NCBI RefSeq assembly: GCF_963668215.1
Contig: NZ_OY764190.1
Coordinates: 3,906,001 to 3,970,000, forward strand
Length of the DNA: 64,000 bases
Origin: an uncultured Desulfosarcina sp.
Lineage (GTDB): Bacteria > Desulfobacterota > Desulfobacteria > Desulfobacterales > Desulfosarcinaceae
Reading direction: 5' to 3'
A program made the position numbers and the translations under genes. Shown in pieces: positions 8,263 through 16,770 of the stretch (its first letter is position 1; each line of letters begins with the position of its first letter). The notes beneath the pieces were generated by a model. That model had not been told where the DNA came from and searched no databases. It worked only from the letters and a program-made list of their open reading frames with translations.

Positions 8263-10156
8263 TGTACTTTCGACACCCCTGTTAATAGTTTTACGTGCAA
8301 TTAATTTTTGCCTTTACGGTTTGATAAATACTTCCGGGTCAACCCCCATAGCCTGTAAAAATTCCAGCTGAACAGGCTTTAATGGCCTGACCAGTTGTCT
8401 TCGTTTTCCTGATTTCGCTACCAATATGCTTAAGAATTTCGTCGTCATCATGAAAGAGGTCGGTCGCTTGGTCGGGCGATTTTTCCAGCCGCTGATTTCG
8501 CTTTTCGTTCTTTCCAGATGTTGACGCATACAGCGCTCCATCAAGCGCCAAATCAGAAGTGCGATTACAAGGATCAAACCAAGCACTTCGATACGTTTCG
8601 GCTTTTTCAAAAAGATGGAGTTGACGATTACCGGGTCTTTCAAAAATCCGAAGTTTTGTTCGATACCGCTCTGGTTCTTATACAACTCCAAAAGAGTAAC
8701 GGCGGGCCATTGGACCTGCTCCTTGGTCCCGGACAGGTTGGTTAATAAAACAAAGCATCCGGCCTCAAGACGCAAGGGAGTGATTGCATCCGTATCCTTT
8801 TCAATCTTGACATCAAGAAGATATTCGTAACCGATGGGCGTACGTGGTTTTCCTTTGGCGGGTCTTCCCCGGCGATATTTGGCCTTTTCCCTGATTTCAT
8901 ACCGTAGCCTGTGATAGCTGTTTGGGGTGGCTTTACCGATCTTTTCTGCTGCAGCCTCGGCATCGGCCCGGCAATAAAAGGGGCCTGCGTTAATCTTTTT
9001 GCCGTGGGTTTCCAGATCTTTGCGTTTTTGCTCAAGCAATCGATCAATACGCTTATGGCGACGTTTGTCATGAGCGGAAGAGTGCACAACGATGGCGCGG
9101 TAGGTTTCACCATAGAGCTCTACGGTGGTTTCAAATCCACGGTAAATCGCAGCAGGGCGTTTTTTCGTAGCCGGTGTCTGATTGAGTTCGCCAAAATCAA
9201 TCCAATTCTCGGCGATAACGGCCTCGGAGATGGCACGGCTACACTCCTTGTAGGTGGCTGGCAGCCGGGTCAGGAATTTTACGTTTTTATCTCTCGATTT
9301 TTCGAGATTGTCCGGCGTGACAAAAGCCGAGTCCGCTACGTATACGAAGGCTCCCGGTTTAAGCCCGTGCCGGGCCATGTGCTTTGAGACGCCTCCTAAA
9401 AGTTCGTTGTTCAACGTTTTATCCGAAGCGTTGCCGTCTTCGGTGGTCCCCAAGATGGGGATGTTCCGATCCACGCACAGCATTGAAACGATAAACTGCT
9501 TCAGATCCGGACGCTTGTCCTTGCTGTGACCATAGGTGATTTTAAGTGGTGGATCGACAAAGTCATAATCTCCGAAAACACTGATGGAGGTGGTATCGAA
9601 ATGTAAACGACGGGGATCGACGTCAAACACGCCAATGGCATTTTGAGCGATCTGCGAGAACACCTTTTGTGTGCCGGTGTCGAAGATCTTGTCCAGCACA
9701 CGGCCAATATTGTAGTCACAGAAAAGTTCCGGTTTGACATCGCAACCCAACATCAATTCAGTGTCCTTCTCCTGAAAGAATTCTTCCATCCGGTACAAAG
9801 GGGTTCTTCCCGAAAGTGTGTCCAACACCATGGCCAGAATAGCGACTCCCGGTGAGAGTTCCATTTCGCTGTCAACCAGGGTGTCCAGTGTCTCGACCAG
9901 CTCAATCTTTTTGGCGAAGTCTTTGATGATCGGCAGATGGCCGACTTCTGAAAATGTCAGATTATCGGGAACCAGATTCTCCATTTTGCCCTCCCTAAGC
10001 TCATATTGAACACGTGAGGGCATAACTATCAGATATTATTAACAAAGTCTATGCATAAACATTTAACGTAATATCAATACGTTAAAGCCTATAACGTTCC
10101 AGGCTCATTGGGAAATAAATTCAGTTCGTTTCAAGGAAAAGGGGTGTCGAAAGTAT
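8263..10156 (-). mobile_element. IS1634-like insertion sequence, about 1.9 kb
   Basis: A 16-bp perfect inverted repeat TACTTTCGACACCCCT is present at 8265-8280 and, inverted, at 10140-10155. GATAAAA flanks both sides (8256-8262 and 10157-10163) and is the likely target duplication, although one or two bases next to the repeats are asymmetric, so the exact tips are uncertain by 1-2 bp. It encodes one large transposase on the minus strand. Confidence 0.82.
8314..10023 (-). CDS. IS1634-family transposase with DUF4277-type N-terminus (569 aa)
   Basis: Large DDE transposase. The N-terminal region (about residues 15-110) has the DUF4277-like pattern seen in IS1634 elements. Catalytic-type acidic residues occur in RRLHFDTTSISVFGDY (about 140-155), FVYVADSAFVT (about 228) and the C-terminal YKNQSGIEQNFGFLKD (E-box, about 453). 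The frame is uninterrupted. The real start may be MENLVPDN, 14 codons in, where GGGAGGGCAAA lies just upstream; the upstream extension is short and unsupported. Confidence 0.9.
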   Translation of the reverse strand: MPSRVQYELREGKMENLVPDNLTFSEVGHLPIIKDFAKKIELVETLDTLVDSEMELSPGVAILAMVLDTLSGRTPLYRMEEFFQEKDTELMLGCDVKPELFCDYNIGRVLDKIFDTGTQKVFSQIAQNAIGVFDVDPRRLHFDTTSISVFGDYDFVDPPLKITYGHSKDKRPDLKQFIVSMLCVDRNIPILGTTEDGNASDKTLNNELLGGVSKHMARHGLKPGAFVYVADSAFVTPDNLEKSRDKNVKFLTRLPATYKECSRAISEAVIAENWIDFGELNQTPATKKRPAAIYRGFETTVELYGETYRAIVVHSSAHDKRRHKRIDRLLEQKRKDLETHGKKINAGPFYCRADAEAAAEKIGKATPNSYHRLRYEIREKAKYRRGRPAKGKPRTPIGYEYLLDVKIEKDTDAITPLRLEAGCFVLLTNLSGTKEQVQWPAVTLLELYKNQSGIEQNFGFLKDPVIVNSIFLKKPKRIEVLGLILVIALLIWRLMERCMRQHLERTKSEISGWKNRPTKRPTSFMMTTKFLSILVAKSGKRRQLVRPLKPVQLEFLQAMGVDPEVFIKP

Positions 10157-10289
10157 GATAAAAAACAAGTGTTTTCATCTATTTACAAAAATGCTAACTC
10201 ATCGTGATATACAAACCGTATCTGAACAGGCGGTGTTTGGGATATGGCCCTTACTCACTCTTTTGAACAAGGATTATTCCTGTCTACTC

Positions 10290-10374
10290 AATTAGCCGGA
10301 CCGCCTTGGTACGCGATCAGTATACCGGGTGGTGTGGGAGGGAGTGACCTCAAGGTCACTCCCTATCCCGATCG
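10290..10374 (+). ncRNA. Degenerate 3' end of a bacterial group II intron (domains V and VI)
   Basis: A domain V-like hairpin starts at GGACCGCC (about 10298), with a partly decayed upper stem, and closes at GGGTGGTGTG (10327-10336). It is followed by a domain VI-like hairpin GGAGTGACC-TCAA-GGTCACTCC (10340-10361) and the terminal CTATCCCGAT typical of bacterial group II intron 3' ends. No reverse transcriptase or other domains are visible upstream: the IS1634-like element abuts instead. I therefore read this as a relic left after the rest was deleted or replaced. Confidence 0.55.
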
Positions 10375-10407
10375 GTTGAAACAGCCGGGATCATTTCCCA
10401 TATTTTG

Positions 10408-10641
10408 TCATGCTACCTTAGATTCAGTAAGGTCAAGTACTTTGGCCTGAACAGACTCGAGTACTGAGTCTCTAATGAACGTGCTTGCACCCAGAATCTC
10501 AATACCGATCAGCTCACCTTTTTCATTTAGTTCTGCCGTGATATTTGGGCTGACCTCAACACTGCCCGCCTCCGCTTCATCCGAAATTGCGAGATGGAGA
10601 ACGTCGTCCTTCTCGAAGTATGCCAAGCGTGCCTTACTCAT
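10408..10641 (-). CDS. DUF2283 family protein (77 aa), antitoxin-like partner
   Basis: Small acidic protein with the DUF2283 pattern: an N-terminal YFEKDDVLHLAI strand pair, a central acidic stretch, then an ELNEKGELIGIEILGAS segment. It overlaps the upstream DUF4258-type gene by 8 bp, so the two are translationally coupled. DUF2283 proteins are commonly found in such two-gene pairs and are predicted antitoxins; activity here is inferred from context only. Confidence 0.7.
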   Translation of the reverse strand: MSKARLAYFEKDDVLHLAISDEAEAGSVEVSPNITAELNEKGELIGIEILGASTFIRDSVLESVQAKVLDLTESKVA

Positions 10642-10912
10642 TTTTAAGCCTCCCTGATTTTAATCGAGAATTGATTTGTTGACGGTTTGTTGCGTGTATC
10701 GTCACAGGTGTCAGAGTGCTGCCCTCACACTCATACGGGATCATGACCAGAAGTTTACCATGGCCTCCAATCGCCACCAGACGCCCAGTTGCTGTGTCCA
10801 CATACCGCTCGGAGGAGTATCGCAATATGTGCTCGACCATCTCAAAATCATAGCTGCGCAACTTGAGCCGGTATTTCATGTAATCGGTCCAAACAATCGT
10901 TGCCCCCTCCAT
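10634..10912 (-). CDS. DUF4258-like small protein (92 aa), toxin-like partner
   Basis: Features of the DUF4258/RelE-like small toxin group: HxxxR-like spacing in EMVEHILRYSSERYVD, and a beta-strand core with GRLVAIGGHGKLLVMIPYE and a C-terminal VTIHATNRQQINSRLK. It is the first gene of a two-gene unit with the DUF2283 protein. It sits in IS-rich accessory DNA, a common place for addiction modules. The start at 10912 lacks a strong Shine-Dalgarno site. Confidence 0.62.
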   Translation of the reverse strand: MEGATIVWTDYMKYRLKLRSYDFEMVEHILRYSSERYVDTATGRLVAIGGHGKLLVMIPYECEGSTLTPVTIHATNRQQINSRLKSGRLKNE

Positions 10913-11371
10913 CTATCCTCCTCATCCGAACCATTTGATTATCAGGCGAATTTGCCTTAATAATTAGATATTGAAGGAATTTTCGGGCAATTTTGCCTTG
11001 TTTGAATATCACAATCCTGCTTTGCAAAAGTATTCAGAAAATTTTTCAATGAGATTACCTTGCGCCGGTCAGTCCTGTCAAATATTGTGATTGACTAAAT
11101 TATGTAAACTTTACCGAAAATGAGTGTGGATACAAATAGGTACAGGTACCCTCAAATTTTCCATCATACTACAACCCTGCGATATCTTGCCGGCCTCCAT
11201 AAGTATTGAAGAAGATGCAGAAACTGCATTTGCCATTTGGATATCATAGGCGAAGGCCGCCTGATGGATGGAAAACAGCGTCCGTAAGTATCCAACTGAA
11301 ATGAAAATTCTGACTCTTACTCGGCTTCGTCGCTATTTGAAAACTTAAAATTGTAAAATTTTAGGCGAATC
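10913..11371. other. Gene-free AT-rich spacer
   Basis: I see no supported gene in these 459 bases. It contains a small palindrome ATGCAGAAACTGCAT (about 11215-11229) and scattered TTGACT/TATG-like promoter fragments, none paired convincingly. It probably marks the edge of the IS-rich accessory zone. Confidence 0.5.
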
Positions 11372-11956
11372 CTAATTTATGATTTCGATACAATCAGTTG
11401 CATGGGTCATCGCTATTAGGTGGCCTCCATCTTTTATTTTTTTACACGCTCCGGAACATGATATTACTCTGTCTTTTTCTCCATGTATGCGTTTAATTAT
11501 GCTTTGTTCGCCATTATAACCTTGCCAATCAGAAACTGCATGACACATGGCTCTGATAAATTCGGTCTCTGAGGAATTAAACATAGTAAAAATTTCATTT
11601 TCAAATTTTCCAGCAATCGCTTGCATTAATTTTATAGGGGTGATTTCGGATAGAGGAGACAATAACCTGAGTAAAGGATTGATTTCGCTTTTTGAAACCG
11701 CACTTCCGAACAAATAAACATTTCTTATGCCTAACTTGTCTGCAATCTCAAGTGAGACAATACCACCAAGAGAGGAGCCTGCGACCGAGTCTGATCGCAT
11801 AATTCCGTATCGCCTTATAATACTTTCTGCTACCTCGGAAATGGTTTTTTCACCATTATATCTTGGCCAGTTAATGAACTTCGCATCTGCTATTTTTCGC
11901 CAGGGGCCAGAATACATGTTTGAATTGGCACCCATTCCCGGAAGAATATAAATCAT
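11372..11956 (-). CDS. Small alpha/beta-hydrolase (194 aa)
   Basis: Compact alpha/beta-hydrolase fold: oxyanion-side LPGMGAN at residues 5-11, nucleophile elbow GSSLGG (about 60-65, Ser), a candidate acid in HGEKD (about 159-163) and the catalytic His in GGHLIAM (about 178). At 194 residues it lacks a large cap domain, so a small esterase/thioesterase-like role is plausible. It starts 22 bp after the E1 beta stop on the same strand and may be co-transcribed. Its AT-rich codon use differs from the E1 genes, suggesting a separate origin. The ribosome site is weak (GAGGGAAG, about 18 nt upstream). Confidence 0.7.
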   Translation of the reverse strand: MIYILPGMGANSNMYSGPWRKIADAKFINWPRYNGEKTISEVAESIIRRYGIMRSDSVAGSSLGGIVSLEIADKLGIRNVYLFGSAVSKSEINPLLRLLSPLSEITPIKLMQAIAGKFENEIFTMFNSSETEFIRAMCHAVSDWQGYNGEQSIIKRIHGEKDRVISCSGACKKIKDGGHLIAMTHATDCIEIIN

Positions 11957-11978
11957 TTTTTAATCACTAAAACTTCCC

Positions 11979-12962
11979 TCATTTTGCAACGATTTCTTTT
12001 ACCGCCGAAATAAGATTTTTCTCGCTGGGAATGTAAAAACGCTCCAGAGGCGGACTGGCAGGGACCGGTATGTCAGGGCCGGTCACCCGCCGCAGCGGCG
12101 CTTTTAAGCGATCAAAAGCCTCTTCCATCACCACAGCTGAGACTTCACCGGCAAAACCGCCGGTTCGAGTGGCCTCATGCAATACAACCAGGCGACCGGT
12201 CTTGCGTACAGAATCAAGGAGCGTCTTTTTATCCATCGGAACAAGTGTGCGCAGGTCTACGATCTCCAGGTCTATCCCCTCCCGGGCCAACTGTTCGGCC
12301 GCCTTCAAAGCCACCCCCACCATCTTGGACCATGTAACCAGGGTAACATCTTTACCCTGACGTTTAACGTCGGCCTGTCCTATGGGAATCAGATAATCCT
12401 CCTCTGGCACCGGGCCGGGAACGAAATAAAGCATCATGTCTTCAATGAAAATTACGGGATTTGGATCCCGGATCGCCGACTTTAAAAGGCCTTTGGCATC
12501 GGCCGGTGTGGCGGGCATGACGACCTTCAGTCCCGGGCAGTGGGCCGCCCACGCTTCCAGGTTGTGCGAATGCTGACAGCCGGCACCGAAGCCGGCACCG
12601 CTTTTGATGCGCACGACAAGCGGAAAAGCGGATTTACCGCCCGATAAGTACCGCAGTTTGGCGGCATGATTGACGATCATATCCGAAGCAAGGGTGAAAA
12701 AAGGATTGAACATGATTTCCACCACCGGCTTTAGCCCGACCGCTGCTGCTCCTACCGCCAATCCTGCGATGGCCGCTTCTGAAACGGGAGTATCCCTCAC
12801 CCGTTTCGCACCAAAATCTTTCAATAAGCCGGCGGTGGGAAGCATCGGGCTGCTGTGGATACCCACTCCGATTCCCTCTCCGGCCAGGAATACATCGTAA
12901 TCCCGCAGCATTTCTTCTCTGAGTGCCTGATTGATGGCCTGTCCCATTCCAAATGACTGCAT
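11979..12962 (-). CDS. TPP-dependent 2-oxo-acid/acetoin dehydrogenase E1 component, beta subunit (327 aa)
   Basis: Transketolase-like pyrimidine-binding and C-terminal domains of E1 beta. Hallmarks are GEGIGVGIHSS near the start, RVRDTPVSEAAIAGLAVGAA (about 55-74), GGKSAFPLVVRIKSGAG and the C-terminal DLRTLVPMDKKTLLDSV. With the alpha subunit 33 bp upstream it would decarboxylate a 2-oxo acid or acetoin on TPP. No lipoyl E2 or E3 is nearby, so the electron and acyl acceptor is unknown. The start follows AAAGGAATAAAAGC. Confidence 0.9.
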   Translation of the reverse strand: MQSFGMGQAINQALREEMLRDYDVFLAGEGIGVGIHSSPMLPTAGLLKDFGAKRVRDTPVSEAAIAGLAVGAAAVGLKPVVEIMFNPFFTLASDMIVNHAAKLRYLSGGKSAFPLVVRIKSGAGFGAGCQHSHNLEAWAAHCPGLKVVMPATPADAKGLLKSAIRDPNPVIFIEDMMLYFVPGPVPEEDYLIPIGQADVKRQGKDVTLVTWSKMVGVALKAAEQLAREGIDLEIVDLRTLVPMDKKTLLDSVRKTGRLVVLHEATRTGGFAGEVSAVVMEEAFDRLKAPLRRVTGPDIPVPASPPLERFYIPSEKNLISAVKEIVAK

Positions 12963-12995
12963 GCTTTTATTCCTTTCATTATGGAATGTTCTCGA

Positions 12996-13958
12996 TTATG
13001 CGAATAGATCCTCAAGGGCCTCGGGTGGTTCGGGATAAGGGCTTTCCTCTGCAAAGCGGATCGCATCCTGCACAATGGTATCGATGCGTGTTTCCAGTTC
13101 GCCTAGTTCATCTTTGCTGATAAGCCCTTGGGCAAGCATTTCACCGCGAAGTTTAGGGATGGGACACATTGCCTGCCACGCCGCGATCTCTTCCTTGGGC
13201 TGATAGATCTGCAGATCGGCTTCGCCATGGCCTCGCCAGCGGTAGGTTTTGTATTCGATCAGGGTGGGGCCACTTCCTGCAGCAGCGCGTACACGGGCCT
13301 CCACGGCCGATTCGTATACTGCCAGCGCATCGTTGCCATCGACCACGACACCAGGCATCGCATAACCGGCTGCCCGATCGGCGATGTTCGGCACTTTGGT
13401 GTGTTCTTCATAGCGCTGAGCGCCGGCGTAGAGATTGTTCTCGCACACGAAGATTACCGGAAGCGCCCAGACACTCGCCAGATTCAGGGCTTCGTGAACG
13501 GCCCCCTCGTTGGCGGCGCCATCTCCGATAAAACAGACCGTTACCTGTTTTTCCGCCCGGTACTGTTGGGCAAAGGCAACGCCTACGGCAATGGGCGGTC
13601 CGCCACCGACCACGGTGGTTGTGCAGAGCGCATTGACCTCGGGTACCGCCATGTGCAGGGTTCCGCTTTTTCCTTTATTGCAGCCCGTGCGTTTGCCGAA
13701 TATTTCAGCCATCAGTGCCTTGGGATCAGCCCCCTTGGCCAATAAATGACTGTGGCTGCGGTGGTTGGTGATGATCACATCCTCCGGTTGAAGTGCCGCA
13801 CATACGCCCGCACCGACGGCCTCCTGCCCGGTACACAGGATCATCATTCCTGGAATTTTATGCTCGATCTTGCATAGTTCCGTCAGCTTCTCCTCGAATC
13901 TGCGGGAAAGCAGCAATGATCGGAGCATTTCCATCTTCTTTTGCCTGGGAATCTTCAT
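12996..13958 (-). CDS. TPP-dependent 2-oxo-acid/acetoin dehydrogenase E1 component, alpha subunit (320 aa)
   Basis: E1 alpha with the TPP-binding motif GDGAANEG followed about 30 residues later by ENN (CENNLYAG). Also visible are GQEAVGAGVCAAL near residue 45 and the C-terminal YRWRGHGEAD. Sequence style and the alpha-beta gene order resemble acetoin dehydrogenase (AcoA/AcoB) or related acyl-transferring E1 enzymes rather than pyruvate dehydrogenase of the fused type. GGAGGGAACG precedes the ATG. Substrate cannot be fixed from sequence. Confidence 0.9.
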   Translation of the reverse strand: MKIPRQKKMEMLRSLLLSRRFEEKLTELCKIEHKIPGMMILCTGQEAVGAGVCAALQPEDVIITNHRSHSHLLAKGADPKALMAEIFGKRTGCNKGKSGTLHMAVPEVNALCTTTVVGGGPPIAVGVAFAQQYRAEKQVTVCFIGDGAANEGAVHEALNLASVWALPVIFVCENNLYAGAQRYEEHTKVPNIADRAAGYAMPGVVVDGNDALAVYESAVEARVRAAAGSGPTLIEYKTYRWRGHGEADLQIYQPKEEIAAWQAMCPIPKLRGEMLAQGLISKDELGELETRIDTIVQDAIRFAEESPYPEPPEALEDLFA

Positions 13959-14087
13959 CGTTCCCTCCTGACGGTGTTAATTTGACAGGATTATTTTGAT
14001 AAACGAGGGGTTACTTATTAAATTGTAACATTTTATTGATGATAACACTACGTATGCAAGCTTGTCACTGAATAAAAAGCGCAATGA

Positions 14088-15083
14088 TTATCGAGCCTGC
14101 TGGCTTTTTCTGGCGAAATTGGCCAGCCCGTAAAGGTTCGCCTCCGGCTTGCAGATGACGCAAACGGGGATATCGGCGACAAAGCGGGACAACGGCCCCT
14201 TGTTCAGAAAGGATTGCATGAAGAGATCCTTTTGAAGGAAGGGGAGAATTTGGGGCGCGATCCCGCCGCCGATATACACGCCGTTCCTGGCAGCCAGCGT
14301 CAAGGCCAGGTTTCCGGCTTCGGCGCCGAGGATGGCAGAGAACAGGTCCAGGGTTTGGGTGGCTATGGCCTCGGCTTGGCCTTCGGACAGGGCGTTTTGG
14401 GCGATCGTTCCGGCCTGATCGGCGGACTTCTCGATGGCCTCTTTCAACCGCTGCGGCTCAATGCAGATTTTTCTTTCTCTGAGAAAACGATAGATATTGC
14501 CGATTCCGGGGCCGGAGCATACGCTTTCGACGCTCACATAATTTTGGTCCGCAATCAGATATTCCAGCAGTTGGCGCTGCAGCGCACTGGAAGGCGCAAA
14601 ACCCGCGTGGCCTCCCTCGGAAGGAAAAACGCGATACCCGCTGCCGACAGGCAACACGTACGCTTCTCCCAGGCCGGTTCCGGGCGCGATGACGGCTGCG
14701 GGCGCGTCCGGGTAATGGCAGCCCGGATTCAACCGCACAAGGTCATCGGGCGCCAATACATCGATGGCATAGCCCAGGGCTTCCACATCGTTGATCAACT
14801 TTACGGAGGAAAAACGAAGCTGGTCGGCAAGCCGCTCGTCTTCCAGTTTCCACGGCAAATTGGTTGCTTTGGCCGTTCCATCGAGGACCGGCCCGGGCAC
14901 GCCGATAACAGCGCTATCTGCCTTGATGTCGGTAAAGTCCTCATAATGTCGTACGATTTTTTCGATATCCCGATATTCCGCGCTTCTATAGGACCTGAAA
15001 TGCGCAAGCCGGATGTCGGGCAAGGCTTCTTCGACCATCGCCAAACGGGTGTGGGTGCCGCCAATATCGACCGTGAGGATCAT
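14088..15083 (-). CDS. glk: Glucokinase (331 aa)
   Basis: Phosphorylates glucose with ATP. It has the N-terminal phosphate motif VDIGGTHTRLAM (5-16), GVPGPVLDG, catalytic LINDVEALGYA (Asp about 99), the APGTGLGEA motif and SEGGHAGFAP. Length is typical of the bacterial Glk family (COG0837). It stands alone on the minus strand with AAAGGAAGCCGAC before the start. Glycogen phosphorylase elsewhere in the window (23525-26002) suggests the cell stores and uses glucan. Confidence 0.94.
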   Translation of the reverse strand: MILTVDIGGTHTRLAMVEEALPDIRLAHFRSYRSAEYRDIEKIVRHYEDFTDIKADSAVIGVPGPVLDGTAKATNLPWKLEDERLADQLRFSSVKLINDVEALGYAIDVLAPDDLVRLNPGCHYPDAPAAVIAPGTGLGEAYVLPVGSGYRVFPSEGGHAGFAPSSALQRQLLEYLIADQNYVSVESVCSGPGIGNIYRFLRERKICIEPQRLKEAIEKSADQAGTIAQNALSEGQAEAIATQTLDLFSAILGAEAGNLALTLAARNGVYIGGGIAPQILPFLQKDLFMQSFLNKGPLSRFVADIPVCVICKPEANLYGLANFARKSQQAR

Positions 15084-15228
15084 GTCGGCTTCCTTTGCTT
15101 TTTTTTAAAGGGTTTATCATAATTACGCTATCACCATTGCGGGTAAAAACAACCGACTTTAAATGAGACTTCTACCTTGCCCCTTTATTGGCCCGAAACC
15201 GAAATTGTGCTATCGGTAGTGGCGACGA

Positions 15229-15265
15229 TCCCCGCCTTTACTAGACGGGGAGACATTTTTTACAG
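15229..15265 (+). terminator. Hairpin with T-run upstream of ablB
   Basis: CCCCG and CGGGG (15230-15251) enclose an 11-nt loop and are followed by AGACATTTTTT. It lies just before ablB, in the leader. It could be a terminator or attenuator for transcripts entering from the left; the stem is only five pairs, so this is tentative. Confidence 0.35.
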
Positions 15266-15279
15266 GGAAAATTGCCACG

Positions 15280-16170
15280 ATGACCCAAGATCGTATCCAG
15301 ACAATCGGCCACTCCCGGATCAAATACGGACCGCTGTCCGACCGGGTTTACCTCATGCGTCTGGGTGACGGGCAAGCCCCGTTGGTGATCGATGCCATGC
15401 AGTCGCTGGCGCGGGCCGAAGGCTACACCAAGCTGATCGCAAAAATACCGGACAAAAGTGCTGCTGCGTTTACGGACGCAGGATTTGAAATGGAAGCCCG
15501 CATTCCGGACTTCTACGCTGACGGAGACGCGGCCCTGTTCATGTCCCGTTTCAGGAGTGAAGACAGGCGCGGGCCCAGTGACGCCGAGCGCATCCGGAAA
15601 GTGCTGGAGGCGGCCTTGCGACGGGCAGACGCAGGCATCAAACGGCCGCTGCCGGACGACTGCGAACTGACGCTTATGAACCCGGATCACGCTTTGCCAA
15701 TGGCGAACCTTTACGGCCGGGTATTCGAAAGCTACCCGTTCCCGATTTTCGATCCGGCCTACATCCGACGCACCATGGAAGAAAATTTTCGCTACTTCGG
15801 TATCTTTCGCAACGCCTCGCTGATCGCGCTGGCATCCGCCGAGCGGAGCGAATCAGGGGTGGAGATGACCGATTTTGCCACAGCCTCCGCATATCGGCGG
15901 GCCAGCCTGGCCGCCCACCTTCTGGCCGCCATGGAGGCCGATGCCCGGCAAAACGGCGTAAAGACGGCCTTTACCATCGCACGCGCCGTTTCCTACGGTA
16001 TCAATATCATGTTCGCCCGCTGCGGATACACCTTTGCCGGAACCCTGGTCAACAATACCAATATCTCCGGTCGAGTGCAGAGCATGAACATCTGGTATAA
16101 GCCCCTTGCATCGTCCAACGGCACCGTTTCAGATAATCCGAGCGGGAATTCAAGTCGCCATTCTCCGTAA
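15280..16170 (+). CDS. ablB: Beta-lysine N6-acetyltransferase AblB (296 aa)
   Basis: AblB acetylates beta-lysine to the osmolyte N-epsilon-acetyl-beta-lysine. The protein matches the family in order: N-terminal half with DRVYLMRLG and YTKLIAKIPD; middle PDFYADGDAALFMSRF; C-terminal GNAT domain with NLYGRVFESYPFPIFDPAYI, EMTDFATASAYRRASLAAHLL (acetyl-CoA loop) and NIMFARCGYTFAGTLVNNTNI. Its usual partner, lysine 2,3-aminomutase AblA, is not adjacent. The C-terminal tail after YKPLA looks variable. The ribosome site is weak (CAGGGAAAATTGCCACG). Confidence 0.85.
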   Translation: MTQDRIQTIGHSRIKYGPLSDRVYLMRLGDGQAPLVIDAMQSLARAEGYTKLIAKIPDKSAAAFTDAGFEMEARIPDFYADGDAALFMSRFRSEDRRGPSDAERIRKVLEAALRRADAGIKRPLPDDCELTLMNPDHALPMANLYGRVFESYPFPIFDPAYIRRTMEENFRYFGIFRNASLIALASAERSESGVEMTDFATASAYRRASLAAHLLAAMEADARQNGVKTAFTIARAVSYGINIMFARCGYTFAGTLVNNTNISGRVQSMNIWYKPLASSNGTVSDNPSGNSSRHSP

Positions 16171-16435
16171 GCGGGCGCCTCCGTGCTTGACAAACCTTCC
16201 AGAAAAGCTGAAAATTATTCAAGACACATTGGCGATCGCTCTTTCGCATCGGATTTTTCACTGTCCCCGCTGAGTTCCTTCCGACTGGCCGTGTCCTTAA
16301 TATACCAATCGAGCCATTGGGCTTCGAACGAAGTCCCGCACAAGGAGGTGCGGTTTGTTCCGGGTACGTGGAGACAATCGCCGTAAATGGGCTGCGGTGA
16401 ATACCGGCAGGGTGCCTGCCGCAAGGGAGGAAGGG

Positions 16436-16768
16436 ATGGGAAATTATATCGAAAAGCGTATCTCCCCACGCCATCCCATCGCCGGGCCGATTACCCTGCA
16501 TTCCACCATCGGCACCCCCATGAACGTCAAAGCCACCGTGCGCAACTGCAGCGAAGAGGGAATCTGCTTTCTATCGAGCCGGAAATTCACGACCGGCACG
16601 ACTATTCTTTTTAAAACCTCGAACGGCGAATATACCTGTGCATGTAAAGACAGGGATGACTGCCTTCTGCGGTCCATCAGTTTTGTTACGGTCAAATGGT
16701 GCCGCGAAGGCCAGGAAAACGGTCTGCCCGCCTATGAAATGGGAGCAGTTTATACGCTTCCCCACTGA
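16436..16768 (+). CDS. PilZ-domain protein (110 aa)
   Basis: Single PilZ domain. The RxxxR c-di-GMP motif is at the N-terminus (KRISPRHP, residues 6-13) and the second motif is the N-C-S-E-E-G-I region (NCSEEGICFLS, about 39-49), close to (D/N)xSxxG. The start at 16436 is chosen for GGGAGGAAGGG directly upstream; an in-frame ATG at 16355 has none. It converges with the HD-GYP gene, whose stop is 2 bp away. A c-di-GMP effector role fits the neighbouring c-di-GMP enzymes, but the target is unknown. Confidence 0.85.
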   Translation: MGNYIEKRISPRHPIAGPITLHSTIGTPMNVKATVRNCSEEGICFLSSRKFTTGTTILFKTSNGEYTCACKDRDDCLLRSISFVTVKWCREGQENGLPAYEMGAVYTLPH

Positions 16769-16770
16769 GA

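Noticed and set aside
10244..10450. 68-codon plus-strand frame
   Set aside because: It spans the group II intron relic hairpins and looks noncoding.
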